DNA from: an uncultured Christensenellaceae bacterium
GTDB lineage: Bacteria > Bacillota > Clostridia > Christensenellales > Borkfalkiaceae
NCBI GenBank assembly: GCA_910589015.1
Contig: CAJUSA010000007.1
Span: 36,986-100,985 of the forward strand
Length of the DNA: 64,000 nucleotides
Reading direction: 5' to 3'
The position numbers and the translations under genes were made by a program. This document shows, piece by piece, positions 41,967 through 52,680 of the stretch (its first letter is position 1; the number at the start of each line of letters is the position of its first letter). Under the pieces are notes generated by a model. It had not been told where the DNA came from. It made no database searches and saw only the letters and a list, made by a program, of their open reading frames with translations.

Positions 41967-44846
41967 ATGAAAGAGAGTTTCAGTAAAAGAAAGCAGACCA
42001 TACTGATTGCCGACGACAGCGAGATCAACCGTTCGCTGCTTGCCGACATGCTCGGCAACGAGTTTGAAATTTTAGAAGCGGAAGACGGGCAGCAGGCGGT
42101 TGCCGCGTTGCAGCGCGAAGGCGGCAAGATCGATCTGGTATTGCTCGATATCGTCATGCCCAACATGGACGGGTTCGAGGTGCTTGCGAGCATGATCCAC
42201 AACGGTTGGATCAAAGATATCCCCGTCATTATGATTTCCTCGGAAACCTCACCCTCGTGCATCGAACGCGCGTATGAGCTTGGCGTGACCGACTTCATCA
42301 ACCGCCCGTTCGACGTGTGGATCGTGCGCAAGCGCGTCATGAACACGCTTGTGTTGACGAGCAAGCAGAAAAAACTCGTCAGCCTTGTGACCGATCAGAT
42401 TTTCGAACGCGAAAAGATGAGCAATATGATGATCACGATCCTCAGCCACATCGTCGAATTCCGCAACGGCGAAAGCGGCATGCATGTGTTACATATCCGC
42501 ACGCTCGTCGATCTGTTGTTGCGCGATTTGGTGCTGAAAACCAATCAGTATAACCTGACGCAGACCGATATTTCGCTCATCACCACGGCGTCCGCATTGC
42601 ACGATATCGGCAAGATCGGCATTCCCGACGAAATTCTGAACAAGCCCGGCAAGCTCACGAACGAAGAGTACGAGATCATGAAAAAACACTCGGAAATCGG
42701 CGCGGGCATGCTCGACGATCTCGACTTTTTGCAGGACGAGAAACTCATTACCTATGCCCGACAGATCTGCCGCTGGCATCACGAGCGGTACGACGGCAAG
42801 GGTTATCCCGACGGACTGAAAGGCGAAGAAATCCCCATTGCGGCGCAGATTGTTTCGCTTGCCGACGTGTACGACGCGCTCACGAGCGAACGTGTTTACA
42901 AACCCGCGTTTTCGCACGACGAGGCGATGCACATGATCACGCAGGGGCAGTGCGGCACGTTCAATCCGCTGCTGCTCGAATGTCTGTACGACGTGCGCGA
43001 TAAGATCAAGGAAGAGCTTGCGATCAGTTCGCTCAGCCGCGATACCTACGAACGCATTCCCCGCGTCACCGATGAAATGTTGCAGCACGACGAACTTTCC
43101 ACCTCGGCGCGTACGCTCACGTTGCTCGAAAACGAGCGCATTAAAACGCGTTTCTTTGCCGAGCTTTCGCACGAAATTCAGTTCGAATATGTATACGAGC
43201 CTTCCATGCTCATGGTTTCCGACTTTGGCGAACGCAAGCTCGGGCTGGGCGAAATTATTATGAACCCGCTCGAAGACAAGCATGTGCTTGCGCTGTTCGG
43301 CAAGGAATATCTCGATACGTTTGTCGAAACGGTGAAAAAGACCACGCCCGAACAGTACGCGTTCAGCATGGAACTTCTGATTCCGCTCGGCGGCGAGGAA
43401 CGGTGGGTGCGCGTATCGGGCAGGGCGCTCTTCTCGGGCGAACAGGCGGTGCGCTCGGGCGTCATCGGCAAGATCATCGATATCAATTCCGAACGCAAGG
43501 CGATGAACGAGCTCGAACACAAAGCCACGCACGATCTGCTCACGCTGTTATACAACAGCGGCACGGCAAAGGAAAAAATTATCGAATGTCTTAAAGGCGA
43601 GCTCGATCGCGATTACGTCATGCTCATCATCGATCTCGATTATTTCAAGACGATCAACGATACCTACGGACACAGTTTCGGTAACGACGTGCTCAAACAT
43701 GTATCGCAGAAACTGCGTAATATTCTGCGCAAAGAAGATATCATTGCGCGCATCGGCGGCGACGAATTTCTCGTGCTCTTCGAAGGGCATAAAACGCAGG
43801 GCGTCACGGTAAAACGTATCTTCGAGTCGCTCACGGAACCCTTCAAAAATTTGCAGATGTCGGTGAGTGTGGGCGTCGCACAGACGTCGGAATGCGGCAG
43901 GGATTACGATACGCTCTTTCAATGCGCCGACAAAGCGCTTTACGAGGCGAAACGCGAAGGCAGGCATTGCGTGCGCCATTACGATAAATCGTATACCGAA
44001 GGCTCGACGAACACCACCGCGATTGAAGAGGGCGGCGCGGAATCGGCGTTCAAACTTACGCTCACAACGAAAGACGACCTCATTTCGTTACTGCGCGATC
44101 TGCGCAAGGTGTACGAATGCGTGCGGGTGTTCGATATCACGCAGTCGGTGCGGCTGAGCGTGGGCGAGGACGGTTCTCTCACCGAATGCGGCAACGAAGA
44201 CAACTACACGAGCGCGGGGCGCACGGGCGTTTACGAACGCGCGCTCATGACAAAGGGCAGGGCAAGCGAGGTGGTCTTCCGCGGGAACGATTTGCTTTAC
44301 GCCACTGCCGTGTTCGCGCAATGCCGCGATAAGTCGTATGTTATCGAGATACTATCCACAATGGAAAACGACGGACTGGGCGGCGTGTATAACAAAACCG
44401 AAATCATCGCGCGGATCGACAGCCGCGGCGCGAAAAAATACGTCGGCGATACCGAACGCACCTATAACCGCCGTTTTTATGACGAACAATTGGCAGAATT
44501 GACAAATTTTTATGCGGTCGCCGTCATCAGAACGGAAAATCTGCGCGAAGAGGACATGAAAAACGTTGCCGAAATCGTCGCGCGGCGCGTGCGTACGTCC
44601 GATATGGTCGTGCGCAAAGAAAACGACGAGTACGTCATGATTTTGAAAAACGTGGGCGAAGAACATTTTGTAAAAGCGACGAAAAATATCTACGGCGACT
44701 TGAAAACGGCGGGGTTGAACGTGCGGATCGGCGCCTGCCGCGCGCTCGGGAAGATCGCGGATTTGACCAAGACCGCCGAACGCAATGCGGAAAAAGCAAA
44801 GGAAACGGACGGGATCTGCATCGATTCCTCCGCTCTGAGAAAATAA
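41967..44846 (+). CDS. REC / HD-GYP / PAS / GGDEF / degenerate GGDEF response regulator
   Basis: A 959-residue cytosolic response regulator. Receiver 10-125 has Asp61 as phosphoacceptor. The HD-GYP domain (about 150-350) has HDIGK at 212-216 and HHERYDGKGYPDGLKG at 271-286, the full motif for c-di-GMP hydrolysis. A PAS-like region spans about 400-510. A GGDEF domain (about 515-670) has intact GGDEF at 597-601. Residues 695-800 look like another sensor region. A second GGDEF-like domain (about 830-950) has KENDEY in place of GGDEF and should be inactive. One protein thus appears able both to make and to destroy c-di-GMP under control of the upstream kinase. Confidence 0.92.
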   Translation: MKESFSKRKQTILIADDSEINRSLLADMLGNEFEILEAEDGQQAVAALQREGGKIDLVLLDIVMPNMDGFEVLASMIHNGWIKDIPVIMISSETSPSCIERAYELGVTDFINRPFDVWIVRKRVMNTLVLTSKQKKLVSLVTDQIFEREKMSNMMITILSHIVEFRNGESGMHVLHIRTLVDLLLRDLVLKTNQYNLTQTDISLITTASALHDIGKIGIPDEILNKPGKLTNEEYEIMKKHSEIGAGMLDDLDFLQDEKLITYARQICRWHHERYDGKGYPDGLKGEEIPIAAQIVSLADVYDALTSERVYKPAFSHDEAMHMITQGQCGTFNPLLLECLYDVRDKIKEELAISSLSRDTYERIPRVTDEMLQHDELSTSARTLTLLENERIKTRFFAELSHEIQFEYVYEPSMLMVSDFGERKLGLGEIIMNPLEDKHVLALFGKEYLDTFVETVKKTTPEQYAFSMELLIPLGGEERWVRVSGRALFSGEQAVRSGVIGKIIDINSERKAMNELEHKATHDLLTLLYNSGTAKEKIIECLKGELDRDYVMLIIDLDYFKTINDTYGHSFGNDVLKHVSQKLRNILRKEDIIARIGGDEFLVLFEGHKTQGVTVKRIFESLTEPFKNLQMSVSVGVAQTSECGRDYDTLFQCADKALYEAKREGRHCVRHYDKSYTEGSTNTTAIEEGGAESAFKLTLTTKDDLISLLRDLRKVYECVRVFDITQSVRLSVGEDGSLTECGNEDNYTSAGRTGVYERALMTKGRASEVVFRGNDLLYATAVFAQCRDKSYVIEILSTMENDGLGGVYNKTEIIARIDSRGAKKYVGDTERTYNRRFYDEQLAELTNFYAVAVIRTENLREEDMKNVAEIVARRVRTSDMVVRKENDEYVMILKNVGEEHFVKATKNIYGDLKTAGLNVRIGACRALGKIADLTKTAERNAEKAKETDGICIDSSALRK

Positions 44847-44865
44847 AAAACGAGAGGGAAATCAC

Positions 44866-45219
44866 ATGGCAGTCAAAGAATTTTACGAAACGATCGGGGT
44901 GGATCCGACGGACGTGCTCAAACGGTTCGGCGGGAGCGAGGCAATGCTCGAAAAGTTCCTGAAAAAATTTCTTGCCGACGGCACGTTTGTGCAGTTGAGC
45001 GAGGCGGTGGCTTCGGGCGATCGGGAACTCACGTTTCGCGCAGCGCACACCTTAAAGGGGCTTGCGGGCAATTTCGATTTGCTCAAATTACAGTCGCTTG
45101 CGGCAAAAATCGTCGAACGCTATCGCGCGGAAGATTACGACGCGATCCCTGCGCTGTTCGAAGAAACCAAAGCGTGTTACGAATTTACGGTGGAAAGTCT
45201 GAACCGTTATCTCGGTTAA
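44866..45219 (+). CDS. Histidine phosphotransfer (Hpt) protein
   Basis: A 117-residue stand-alone Hpt domain, a four-helix bundle with the phosphorylatable His61 in RAAHTLKGLAGNF. It shuttles phosphate between receivers, here most simply from the hybrid kinase to the receiver of the REC/HD-GYP protein. It is 19 nt after that gene, behind GAGAGGG, and ends the operon, so kinase, output protein and phosphotransferase are made together. Confidence 0.93.
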   Translation: MAVKEFYETIGVDPTDVLKRFGGSEAMLEKFLKKFLADGTFVQLSEAVASGDRELTFRAAHTLKGLAGNFDLLKLQSLAAKIVERYRAEDYDAIPALFEETKACYEFTVESLNRYLG

Positions 45220-45236
45220 AAAATCCGAACGCCATT

Positions 45237-45280
45237 CCCGGCTGCGGCGCATGCGGTTGCGTTGTCGCGGTCGGGTTTTT
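45237..45280 (+). terminator. Terminator of phosphorelay operon
   Basis: CCCGGCTGCG (45237-45246) pairs with CGCGGTCGGG (45266-45275), two G-T pairs, followed by five T. Confidence 0.75.
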
Positions 45281-45314
45281 CATGCGATTTTCATGAAAAA
45301 TACACGTTAATTTA

Positions 45315-45343
45315 TTGACATTTACAATATTTGTTATTATAAT
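45315..45343 (+). promoter_or_regulatory. Promoter of marR-ABC operon
   Basis: TTGACA (45315-45320), 17 nt, TATAAT (45338-45343). A full consensus, so repression by the MarR protein is the likely control; no clear palindromic operator was found. Confidence 0.85.
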
Positions 45344-45392
45344 TTAATCGTTAAGCGCGATACAAAATCAGGCGCGCAAAGGAGAACGACTC

Positions 45393-45854
45393 ATGAAAAA
45401 CGAAATTGAACTCAATGAGTATTTTGTCAGATTTTTGTCGATCGTGCAGGGACTGGACGCAACGAACCTCTTCCCCCAGGTTTCAAAACTGACGAAAACC
45501 GAATTCCGCATTCTGCGCGAAATCATCGTCGAACAAAAGAAGGGCGGGCATATCATTTCCTCCGAGCTTGCGCGCCGCGTAGGGGTGACGCGTTCGGCAA
45601 TTTCGCAGATCGTGAGCAAGCTCGAAGAACGCGAAGTGCTTGTCCGCATCGACGCGCCCGACGATAAGAAGATCGCTTATGTGGAATTTTCGCCCAAGGC
45701 GTACGAAATTTTTAACAAAGAATGCGTGCGCGTCAATAAAATAATGGAAAAGGTCGTCAACGAATTCGGTGCGCAGAAGATGGAAAAATGGCTTGCCGAA
45801 TGCGAAGAGATCATTGAAACGGTAAAAAGGGTAAACGACGAAACCGCCCTTTAA
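45393..45854 (+). CDS. MarR-family transcriptional regulator
   Basis: A 153-residue winged-helix protein. N-terminal dimer helices are followed by the helix-turn-helix ISSELARRVGVTRSAISQIVSKLEEREVLVRIDAPDDKKIAYVEF (recognition helix and wing), then the C-terminal dimerisation helix. It probably represses its own operon with the ABC exporter 18 nt downstream and responds to a small molecule that the exporter handles; the ligand is not known. Confidence 0.92.
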   Translation: MKNEIELNEYFVRFLSIVQGLDATNLFPQVSKLTKTEFRILREIIVEQKKGGHIISSELARRVGVTRSAISQIVSKLEEREVLVRIDAPDDKKIAYVEFSPKAYEIFNKECVRVNKIMEKVVNEFGAQKMEKWLAECEEIIETVKRVNDETAL

Positions 45855-45872
45855 CGGAGATAGAAAAAGAAA

Positions 45873-48629
45873 ATGTTAAGTCTGAAAAACGTCACAAAAG
45901 ACTACAAGGTAGCCTCTTCCTATGTGCACGCCCTGAAAGGCGTGAGTCTCGATTTCCGCAAGAGCGAGTTCGTGTGTATTCTCGGGCAGTCGGGTTGCGG
46001 CAAGACGACGATGCTGAACATCATCGGCGGGCTCGACCAGTACACCGGCGGCGATCTTGTCATTCAGGGGAAATCCACAAAGGATTTTTCCGATCGCGAT
46101 TGGGACGTTTACCGCAATCACAGAATCGGATTTATCTTCCAGAGTTACAACCTCATTCCCCACCAGACCGTGCTGGGGAACGTCGAGCTTGCGCTTACGA
46201 TTGCAGGGCTGCCGCGCGAAGAACGCAAGAAACGCGCGCAAACGGCGTTGGAACGCGTGGGGCTCGGCAAAGAACTCAATAAAAAGCCCAATCAGCTTTC
46301 GGGCGGGCAGTGCCAGCGCGTCGCCATTGCGCGCGCGCTCGTCAACGAACCCGATATTCTGCTTGCCGACGAACCGACGGGCGCGCTCGATTCGGCTACG
46401 AGCGTGCAGATCATGGAACTCATCAAAGAGATCGCGGGCGAGCGCCTCGTGATCATGGTTACGCATAACCCCGAGTTGGCGGAACAGTACGCCTCGCGTA
46501 TCGTGCGCTTGCACGACGGGTTGGTCGAGAGCGATTCCAACCCCTACGATCCCGAAGCCGAGAAGGCGGCGGGCAAAGCCGCGTTTACTACGTTAAACAG
46601 GGAAAGGCAAACACCCGAAGAGGGCGGATCTGCCCCGAACGGAAAAAAGCAAAAGAAACCGCGTGCCCGCATGGGGTATTTCACTTCGCTCGCGCTTTCC
46701 GCAAAAAATTTGCTCACGAAAAAGGGCAGAACGGTCATCACTTCGGTTGCGGGCAGTATCGGCATTATTTCGGTCTGCCTCGTGTTGGCGCTTTCGAGCG
46801 GGTTCAATACTTATATCAAACATACCGAAGAGGATATGCTTTCTTATTATCCCGTTGAAGTGAGTGAAAACGCCTTCGATCTGACTTCCGCCATGATGTC
46901 GTTCACCTCGCCCAAGGATATGCCCGACCTCAAAGAACTCGATAACAAAATTTACGTTGATTCCTTCCTGACGGGTCTTGCGAATGATATGTCGGTAAGT
47001 AATAATGTTACCGAGGCGTATCTCGATTACGTTTCCAAAGCCGACCCTGCACTTTATTCGGCGATTCAATATACATACGGCGTAGGTTTGAACGATAATA
47101 TCTTTACTTCCGTCGAAACGGGCAGAAAGCACGAAGAAGTCAAAACCGAATACATGTCGCTTGCGGAACTCAAAGAGTTTTACATTACCGAGCTCGAAAC
47201 CGCCGCGCCGCAGTATTCCAATCTCATACCCTTCGCCGATTTCTTCGGCAATATCGTCAATAAAATGCCGGGGACGTCGGAAGGGTTTACCGACGCCGAC
47301 TTCGCCAAATACGTGCTTTCGCAGTACGATGTGCTCGGCGGCGAAGAAGCGCATTTCCCGCGTAACGCCAACGAAGCGGTGCTTGTCGTGGGGAACAACA
47401 ACGACGCTACCGATTTAACGCTTGCGCAGCTCGGTTTGCTTCCCGAACCCGATTTCCTTTCGCTCTTTCAGTTGGGCGTGGAACAGGAAGGTGAAGAGCA
47501 AGAGGGCGTTTCCGACGATAAAAAATATATGACGATCGACTTTTCCGAAGTCGTCAATAAGAAGGAATACGTTCTGTACGGGAACGACAGTGTTTATAAA
47601 CCGACGGGGCAGAATCCTCTTACGGGCGCCTATCCGTATACATACGACGGCAGAAAGGAAAATCTCAACGTTGCGGAAAACGAAGGGGTAAAAGTTAAGA
47701 TTACGGCGGTGCTGCGTCTGAAAGACGGGCTTACTTACGGCTGTCTTACGAGCGGGCTTAACGTCACCGAAGCGGCGGTAAACGAATACATCGCCCTCAA
47801 CATGCAGTCGGAAATCGTGAAATTTATTAACGAGCATACGCAGAAACAGGAATACGAGGGAAAGGAATATATGATTTACGCCTTTCCGCCTGCGGAAAAT
47901 TTAGCAAAATATTACACGCATTCGCGCGAGGTCGAAACGCCGCTCGGCACGATCAAAGTGCGTTATACCTCCGACGACGGCGCGCTGCGCTGGGTGGGCG
48001 GTTCGGACGCGCCCAACGGACTGAAACTGTATGCGACCGATTTCGACGGAAAAGACGAATTACTCGATTACCTTGACGGATGGAACGAACTGTGCGAACA
48101 GAAAGCGGAATATACCTATACGGACGCGAACGGCGTACAGAAAATCGTGCTGGGCGAGGCGGATAAAATCACTTACACCGACCGCGTGGGGCTACTCATG
48201 GGCATGATGCAGACCATGCTCGACGTTATCACCTACGTCCTTGTCGCGTTCACGGCAATCTCGCTCGTCGTATCCTCGGTCATGATCGGCATTATCACCT
48301 ATGTATCGGTCGTCGAGCGCGTCAAAGAAATCGGCGTGTTGCGTTCGCTCGGCGCGCGAAAACAGGATATCCGCAACCTCTTCAACGCCGAAACCTTTAT
48401 CATCGGGCTTGCGGCGGGGTTGATCGGCATCGTGTTTACCTATCTCATATCGATCGTTATCAACATTATTATTTTGTCGCTGACGGGCATTGCGAACATA
48501 GCGGCGCTGCCGCCGTTGACTGCCTTTATCATGGTGTGCGTTTCGATTTTGCTGACGCTCGTTTCGGGCTTGATCCCCGCGCAGGCGGCGGCGAAGAAAG
48601 ACCCCGTAATCGCTCTGCGCACCGAATAA
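45873..48629 (+). CDS. Fused ABC transporter (MacB-like ATPase + FtsX-type permease)
   Basis: A 918-residue protein. Residues 1-225 are a LolD/MacB-type ATPase: Walker A GQSGCGKTT (38-46), signature LSGGQ (142-146), Walker B ILLADEP. After a linker, one membrane helix (about 278-305), a large extracytoplasmic domain (about 310-770) and three C-terminal helices (about 785-905) form an FtsX-fold permease (VVERVKEIGVLRSLGARKQDIRNLF). This class works by mechanotransmission, exporting peptides or lipophilic drugs, or sensing antimicrobial peptides. The half-transporter would act as a homodimer. It follows a marR gene in the same operon. Confidence 0.92.
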   Translation: MLSLKNVTKDYKVASSYVHALKGVSLDFRKSEFVCILGQSGCGKTTMLNIIGGLDQYTGGDLVIQGKSTKDFSDRDWDVYRNHRIGFIFQSYNLIPHQTVLGNVELALTIAGLPREERKKRAQTALERVGLGKELNKKPNQLSGGQCQRVAIARALVNEPDILLADEPTGALDSATSVQIMELIKEIAGERLVIMVTHNPELAEQYASRIVRLHDGLVESDSNPYDPEAEKAAGKAAFTTLNRERQTPEEGGSAPNGKKQKKPRARMGYFTSLALSAKNLLTKKGRTVITSVAGSIGIISVCLVLALSSGFNTYIKHTEEDMLSYYPVEVSENAFDLTSAMMSFTSPKDMPDLKELDNKIYVDSFLTGLANDMSVSNNVTEAYLDYVSKADPALYSAIQYTYGVGLNDNIFTSVETGRKHEEVKTEYMSLAELKEFYITELETAAPQYSNLIPFADFFGNIVNKMPGTSEGFTDADFAKYVLSQYDVLGGEEAHFPRNANEAVLVVGNNNDATDLTLAQLGLLPEPDFLSLFQLGVEQEGEEQEGVSDDKKYMTIDFSEVVNKKEYVLYGNDSVYKPTGQNPLTGAYPYTYDGRKENLNVAENEGVKVKITAVLRLKDGLTYGCLTSGLNVTEAAVNEYIALNMQSEIVKFINEHTQKQEYEGKEYMIYAFPPAENLAKYYTHSREVETPLGTIKVRYTSDDGALRWVGGSDAPNGLKLYATDFDGKDELLDYLDGWNELCEQKAEYTYTDANGVQKIVLGEADKITYTDRVGLLMGMMQTMLDVITYVLVAFTAISLVVSSVMIGIITYVSVVERVKEIGVLRSLGARKQDIRNLFNAETFIIGLAAGLIGIVFTYLISIVINIIILSLTGIANIAALPPLTAFIMVCVSILLTLVSGLIPAQAAAKKDPVIALRTE

Positions 48630-48683
48630 AACTTTGCTCTTTCGTTCATACTCTTGCTATACGAATGCTTTAAGAGGTTTTTT

Positions 48684-48758
48684 ATGGCGAAGAAGAAAAA
48701 AGTTCCGAAACTTACCGAAGAAGAATACGAAGCGTATCTGAAATCTCTTTTGAAGTAA
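48684..48758 (+). CDS. 24-residue basic/acidic small protein
   Basis: An ATG frame of 24 codons and TAA. The protein starts MAKKKKVPKLTEEEYEAY and ends SLLK, so a Lys-rich head is followed by an amphipathic helix. AAGAGG lies 8 nt before the ATG and a strong terminator begins 13 nt after the stop. A possible promoter is TTGCTC (48634-48639), 18 nt, TATACG with extended TG. The signals for translation and termination are as good as for normal genes. I know no named family; it is below usual annotation size. Confidence 0.65.
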   Translation: MAKKKKVPKLTEEEYEAYLKSLLK

Positions 48759-48771
48759 GACAAACAAAAAA

Positions 48772-48794
48772 CCGGACGGCGTCCGGCTTTTTTG
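48772..48794 (+). terminator. Terminator after small protein gene
   Basis: CCGGAC (48772-48777) pairs with GTCCGG (48781-48786) across GGC, with A before and C plus seven T after. Confidence 0.92.
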
Positions 48795-48841
48795 TTTTTA
48801 CAAATCTTTTGCGTAAATCATGTGAAAAGGGGCTCTTGCGC

Positions 48842-48871
48842 TTGACTTTCAGGGCGTGTGTGTTGTATAAT
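48842..48871 (+). promoter_or_regulatory. Promoter of purA operon
   Basis: TTGACT (48842-48847), 18 nt, TATAAT (48866-48871). The leader to the purA ATG is about 36 nt, too short for a purine riboswitch. Confidence 0.85.
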
Positions 48872-48913
48872 GTGAAATGGATTTTTATGGGAACAACCCA
48901 TATCGGAGATTTT

Positions 48914-50185
48914 ATGCTTACATCTATTTGCGGTATCAACTGGGGCGACGAAGGCAAGGGCAGAATGGTCGATTTGCTTTCGTCTCAATACGACGTCGTC
49001 TGCCGTTATCAGGGCGGCAACAATGCGGGGCACACCGTGATCAACGAACGGGGGAAATTTATTCTGAATCTGCTTCCTTCGGGAATTTTGCGCGAGGACG
49101 TCGTCAACGTGCTCGGTTGCGGCATGGTCGTCGACCTTAAACACCTTTACGAAGAAGCCGCCCGTCTGCGCGCGCAAGGCGTGAAAATCACGCCCGACAA
49201 TCTGAAAATCAGCGACCGTGCGGTCATCACTATGCCGTATCACGTTCTGTTGGATTGTCTGGAAGAAGAGCGGCTTGCCGACAAAAAGTTCGGATCCACC
49301 CGCCGCGGCATCGCGCCCGTGTATGCCGATAAATACATGAAAAAAGCCTTCCGCATGGGCGAACTGTTCCATCCCGAATTGCTTGCGGAACGCGCGAAAT
49401 CGATTGCGGAATGGAAAAACCTCACCGTAGCCGGCGGTTACAAGAGTAAGCCCGTCACAGCGGAAGAAATTCTGGAATATTTCAAACAATACGGCGAACC
49501 GTTCAAAGAGTATATCTGCGATACGGGCGTCTATCTTAACGAGGCGCACAAAGCGGGTAAAAAAATTATGTTCGAGGCGCAGCTCGGCGCGCTCAGGGAT
49601 ATTGATTACGGCATTTATCCCTACACTTCGTCATCCTCGACGATCGCGGCGTACGCGCCCATCGGCGCGGGCGTGCCCAACCTCAAACTCGATAAATCGA
49701 TCGGTATCATGAAGGCGTATTCCACCTGCGTGGGGGAAGGCCCGTTCACGGCGGAATCGTTCGGCGAAAAAGCCGAGGAACTGCGCAAAGCGGGCGGGGA
49801 ATACGGCGCCGCCACGGGCAGACCGCGCCGCGTCGGACCCTTCGACGTCGTGGCGTCGCGTTACGGGATCCGTTGTCAGGGCGCGGACGAAATCGCGCTC
49901 ACCAAGCTTGACGTGCTTTCTTACCTCGACGAGATCGAAATTTGCACGGCTTACAAATTGGACTCAAAACGCATCGACGAATTTCCCTTCCCCGACGTGC
50001 TCGATAAGTGCAAGCCCGTTCTCGAAACGGTGAAGGGTTGGCACTGCGATATTTCGGGATGCAGAAAGGCAAGCGACCTGCCCCAAGCGGCAATCGAGTA
50101 TGTGCGACTGATCGAAAAGCTGTGCGACTGTAAAATAAAATATGTTTCCGTGGGGGCGGAACGCGACCAGATCGTGGTGCTATAA
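48914..50185 (+). CDS. purA: Adenylosuccinate synthetase
   Basis: Joins IMP and aspartate using GTP, the first step from IMP to AMP. The 423-residue protein has the GTP loop INWGDEGKGRMVD at its start, the GGNNAGHT IMP/Mg site, STRRGIAPVYADK, and ATGRPRRVGPFD. ATG 48914 is behind CGGAG and gives the family N-terminus; codons upstream in frame lie in the promoter. It heads a run purA-dapF-pyrG-dapL-malQ-mscL with gaps of at most 25 nt, probably one transcript. Confidence 0.97.
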   Translation: MLTSICGINWGDEGKGRMVDLLSSQYDVVCRYQGGNNAGHTVINERGKFILNLLPSGILREDVVNVLGCGMVVDLKHLYEEAARLRAQGVKITPDNLKISDRAVITMPYHVLLDCLEEERLADKKFGSTRRGIAPVYADKYMKKAFRMGELFHPELLAERAKSIAEWKNLTVAGGYKSKPVTAEEILEYFKQYGEPFKEYICDTGVYLNEAHKAGKKIMFEAQLGALRDIDYGIYPYTSSSSTIAAYAPIGAGVPNLKLDKSIGIMKAYSTCVGEGPFTAESFGEKAEELRKAGGEYGAATGRPRRVGPFDVVASRYGIRCQGADEIALTKLDVLSYLDEIEICTAYKLDSKRIDEFPFPDVLDKCKPVLETVKGWHCDISGCRKASDLPQAAIEYVRLIEKLCDCKIKYVSVGAERDQIVVL

Positions 50186-50191
50186 GGTTAT

Positions 50192-51031
50192 ATGGAACGA
50201 ACATTTTATAAATTACACGGAATCGGAAACGATTATATCTATTTCGACTGCATGGAAGAACCGCTCAGAAATCCCGACGCGCTTGCGGTGCGTCTTTCCG
50301 ACCGCCGTTTTTCGGTGGGGGGCGACGGTGTAATCACGGTGGAACCGAGCGACAAGGCGGACGCTTTCATGCACATCTACAACGCCGACGGCAGCGAAGG
50401 CAAAATGTGCGGTAACGGGATTCGTTGCGTGGGTAAATTCCTCTACGAAATCAAAAAGATCCAGAAAGATGTGCTCACCGTCGAAACGCTTGCGGGCGTC
50501 AAGACCTTACATATCACGGCGAAGAACGGCGAAGTGTTGCTTGTATCCGTCGACATGGGTGCGGCGCAGCTCGCGCCCGCCGAAATTCCCGCTCAGTTCG
50601 AAGGGGATAAAATCGTCGCGCAACCGTTCGAAGCGGAAGGCGAGGAATATGAAATTACCTGCGTTTCGATGGGAAATCCGCATTGCGTGGTATTCGTGAA
50701 CGATCCTTACGATATCGATATCGAACGGGTGGGCAGTGCGTTCGAGAACGACATGCGCTTCCCCGAACGCGTCAATACCGAATTCGTAAAATACGTCGGA
50801 CGCAACGAACTTTTAATGCGCGTGTGGGAACGCGGCAGCGGCGAAACATGGGCTTGCGGCACGGGCGCGTGCGCGGCGGCGGTCGCCGCGGTGCTCAACG
50901 GTTACTGCGAAGAGGGCGAAGAGATCACGGTGCACCTGCGCGGCGGCGATCTTGTCATCGTCTATGAAGACGGTAACGTTACCATGACGGGGCCGGCGTC
51001 GTTCGCCTTCACGGGCACGGTGCGAATTTGA
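50192..51031 (+). CDS. dapF: Diaminopimelate epimerase
   Basis: Converts LL- to meso-diaminopimelate for peptidoglycan and lysine. The 279-residue protein has the two catalytic cysteines, Cys73 in MCGNGIRC and Cys222 in WACGTGAC. It starts [12 protein letters not shown]. It is 6 nt after purA and in the same operon as dapL, the enzyme that makes its substrate. Confidence 0.97.
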   Translation: MERTFYKLHGIGNDYIYFDCMEEPLRNPDALAVRLSDRRFSVGGDGVITVEPSDKADAFMHIYNADGSEGKMCGNGIRCVGKFLYEIKKIQKDVLTVETLAGVKTLHITAKNGEVLLVSVDMGAAQLAPAEIPAQFEGDKIVAQPFEAEGEEYEITCVSMGNPHCVVFVNDPYDIDIERVGSAFENDMRFPERVNTEFVKYVGRNELLMRVWERGSGETWACGTGACAAAVAAVLNGYCEEGEEITVHLRGGDLVIVYEDGNVTMTGPASFAFTGTVRI

Positions 51032-51056
51032 ACAAGGGAAAAACATCGGAGGGATT

Positions 51057-52658
<1,602 letters not shown>

Positions 52659-52680
52659 CCCTTAAAACAGGCATTTTTTT

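Noticed and set aside
48872..48913. Purine riboswitch before purA
   Set aside because: The leader is about 36 nt, much too short for the aptamer.
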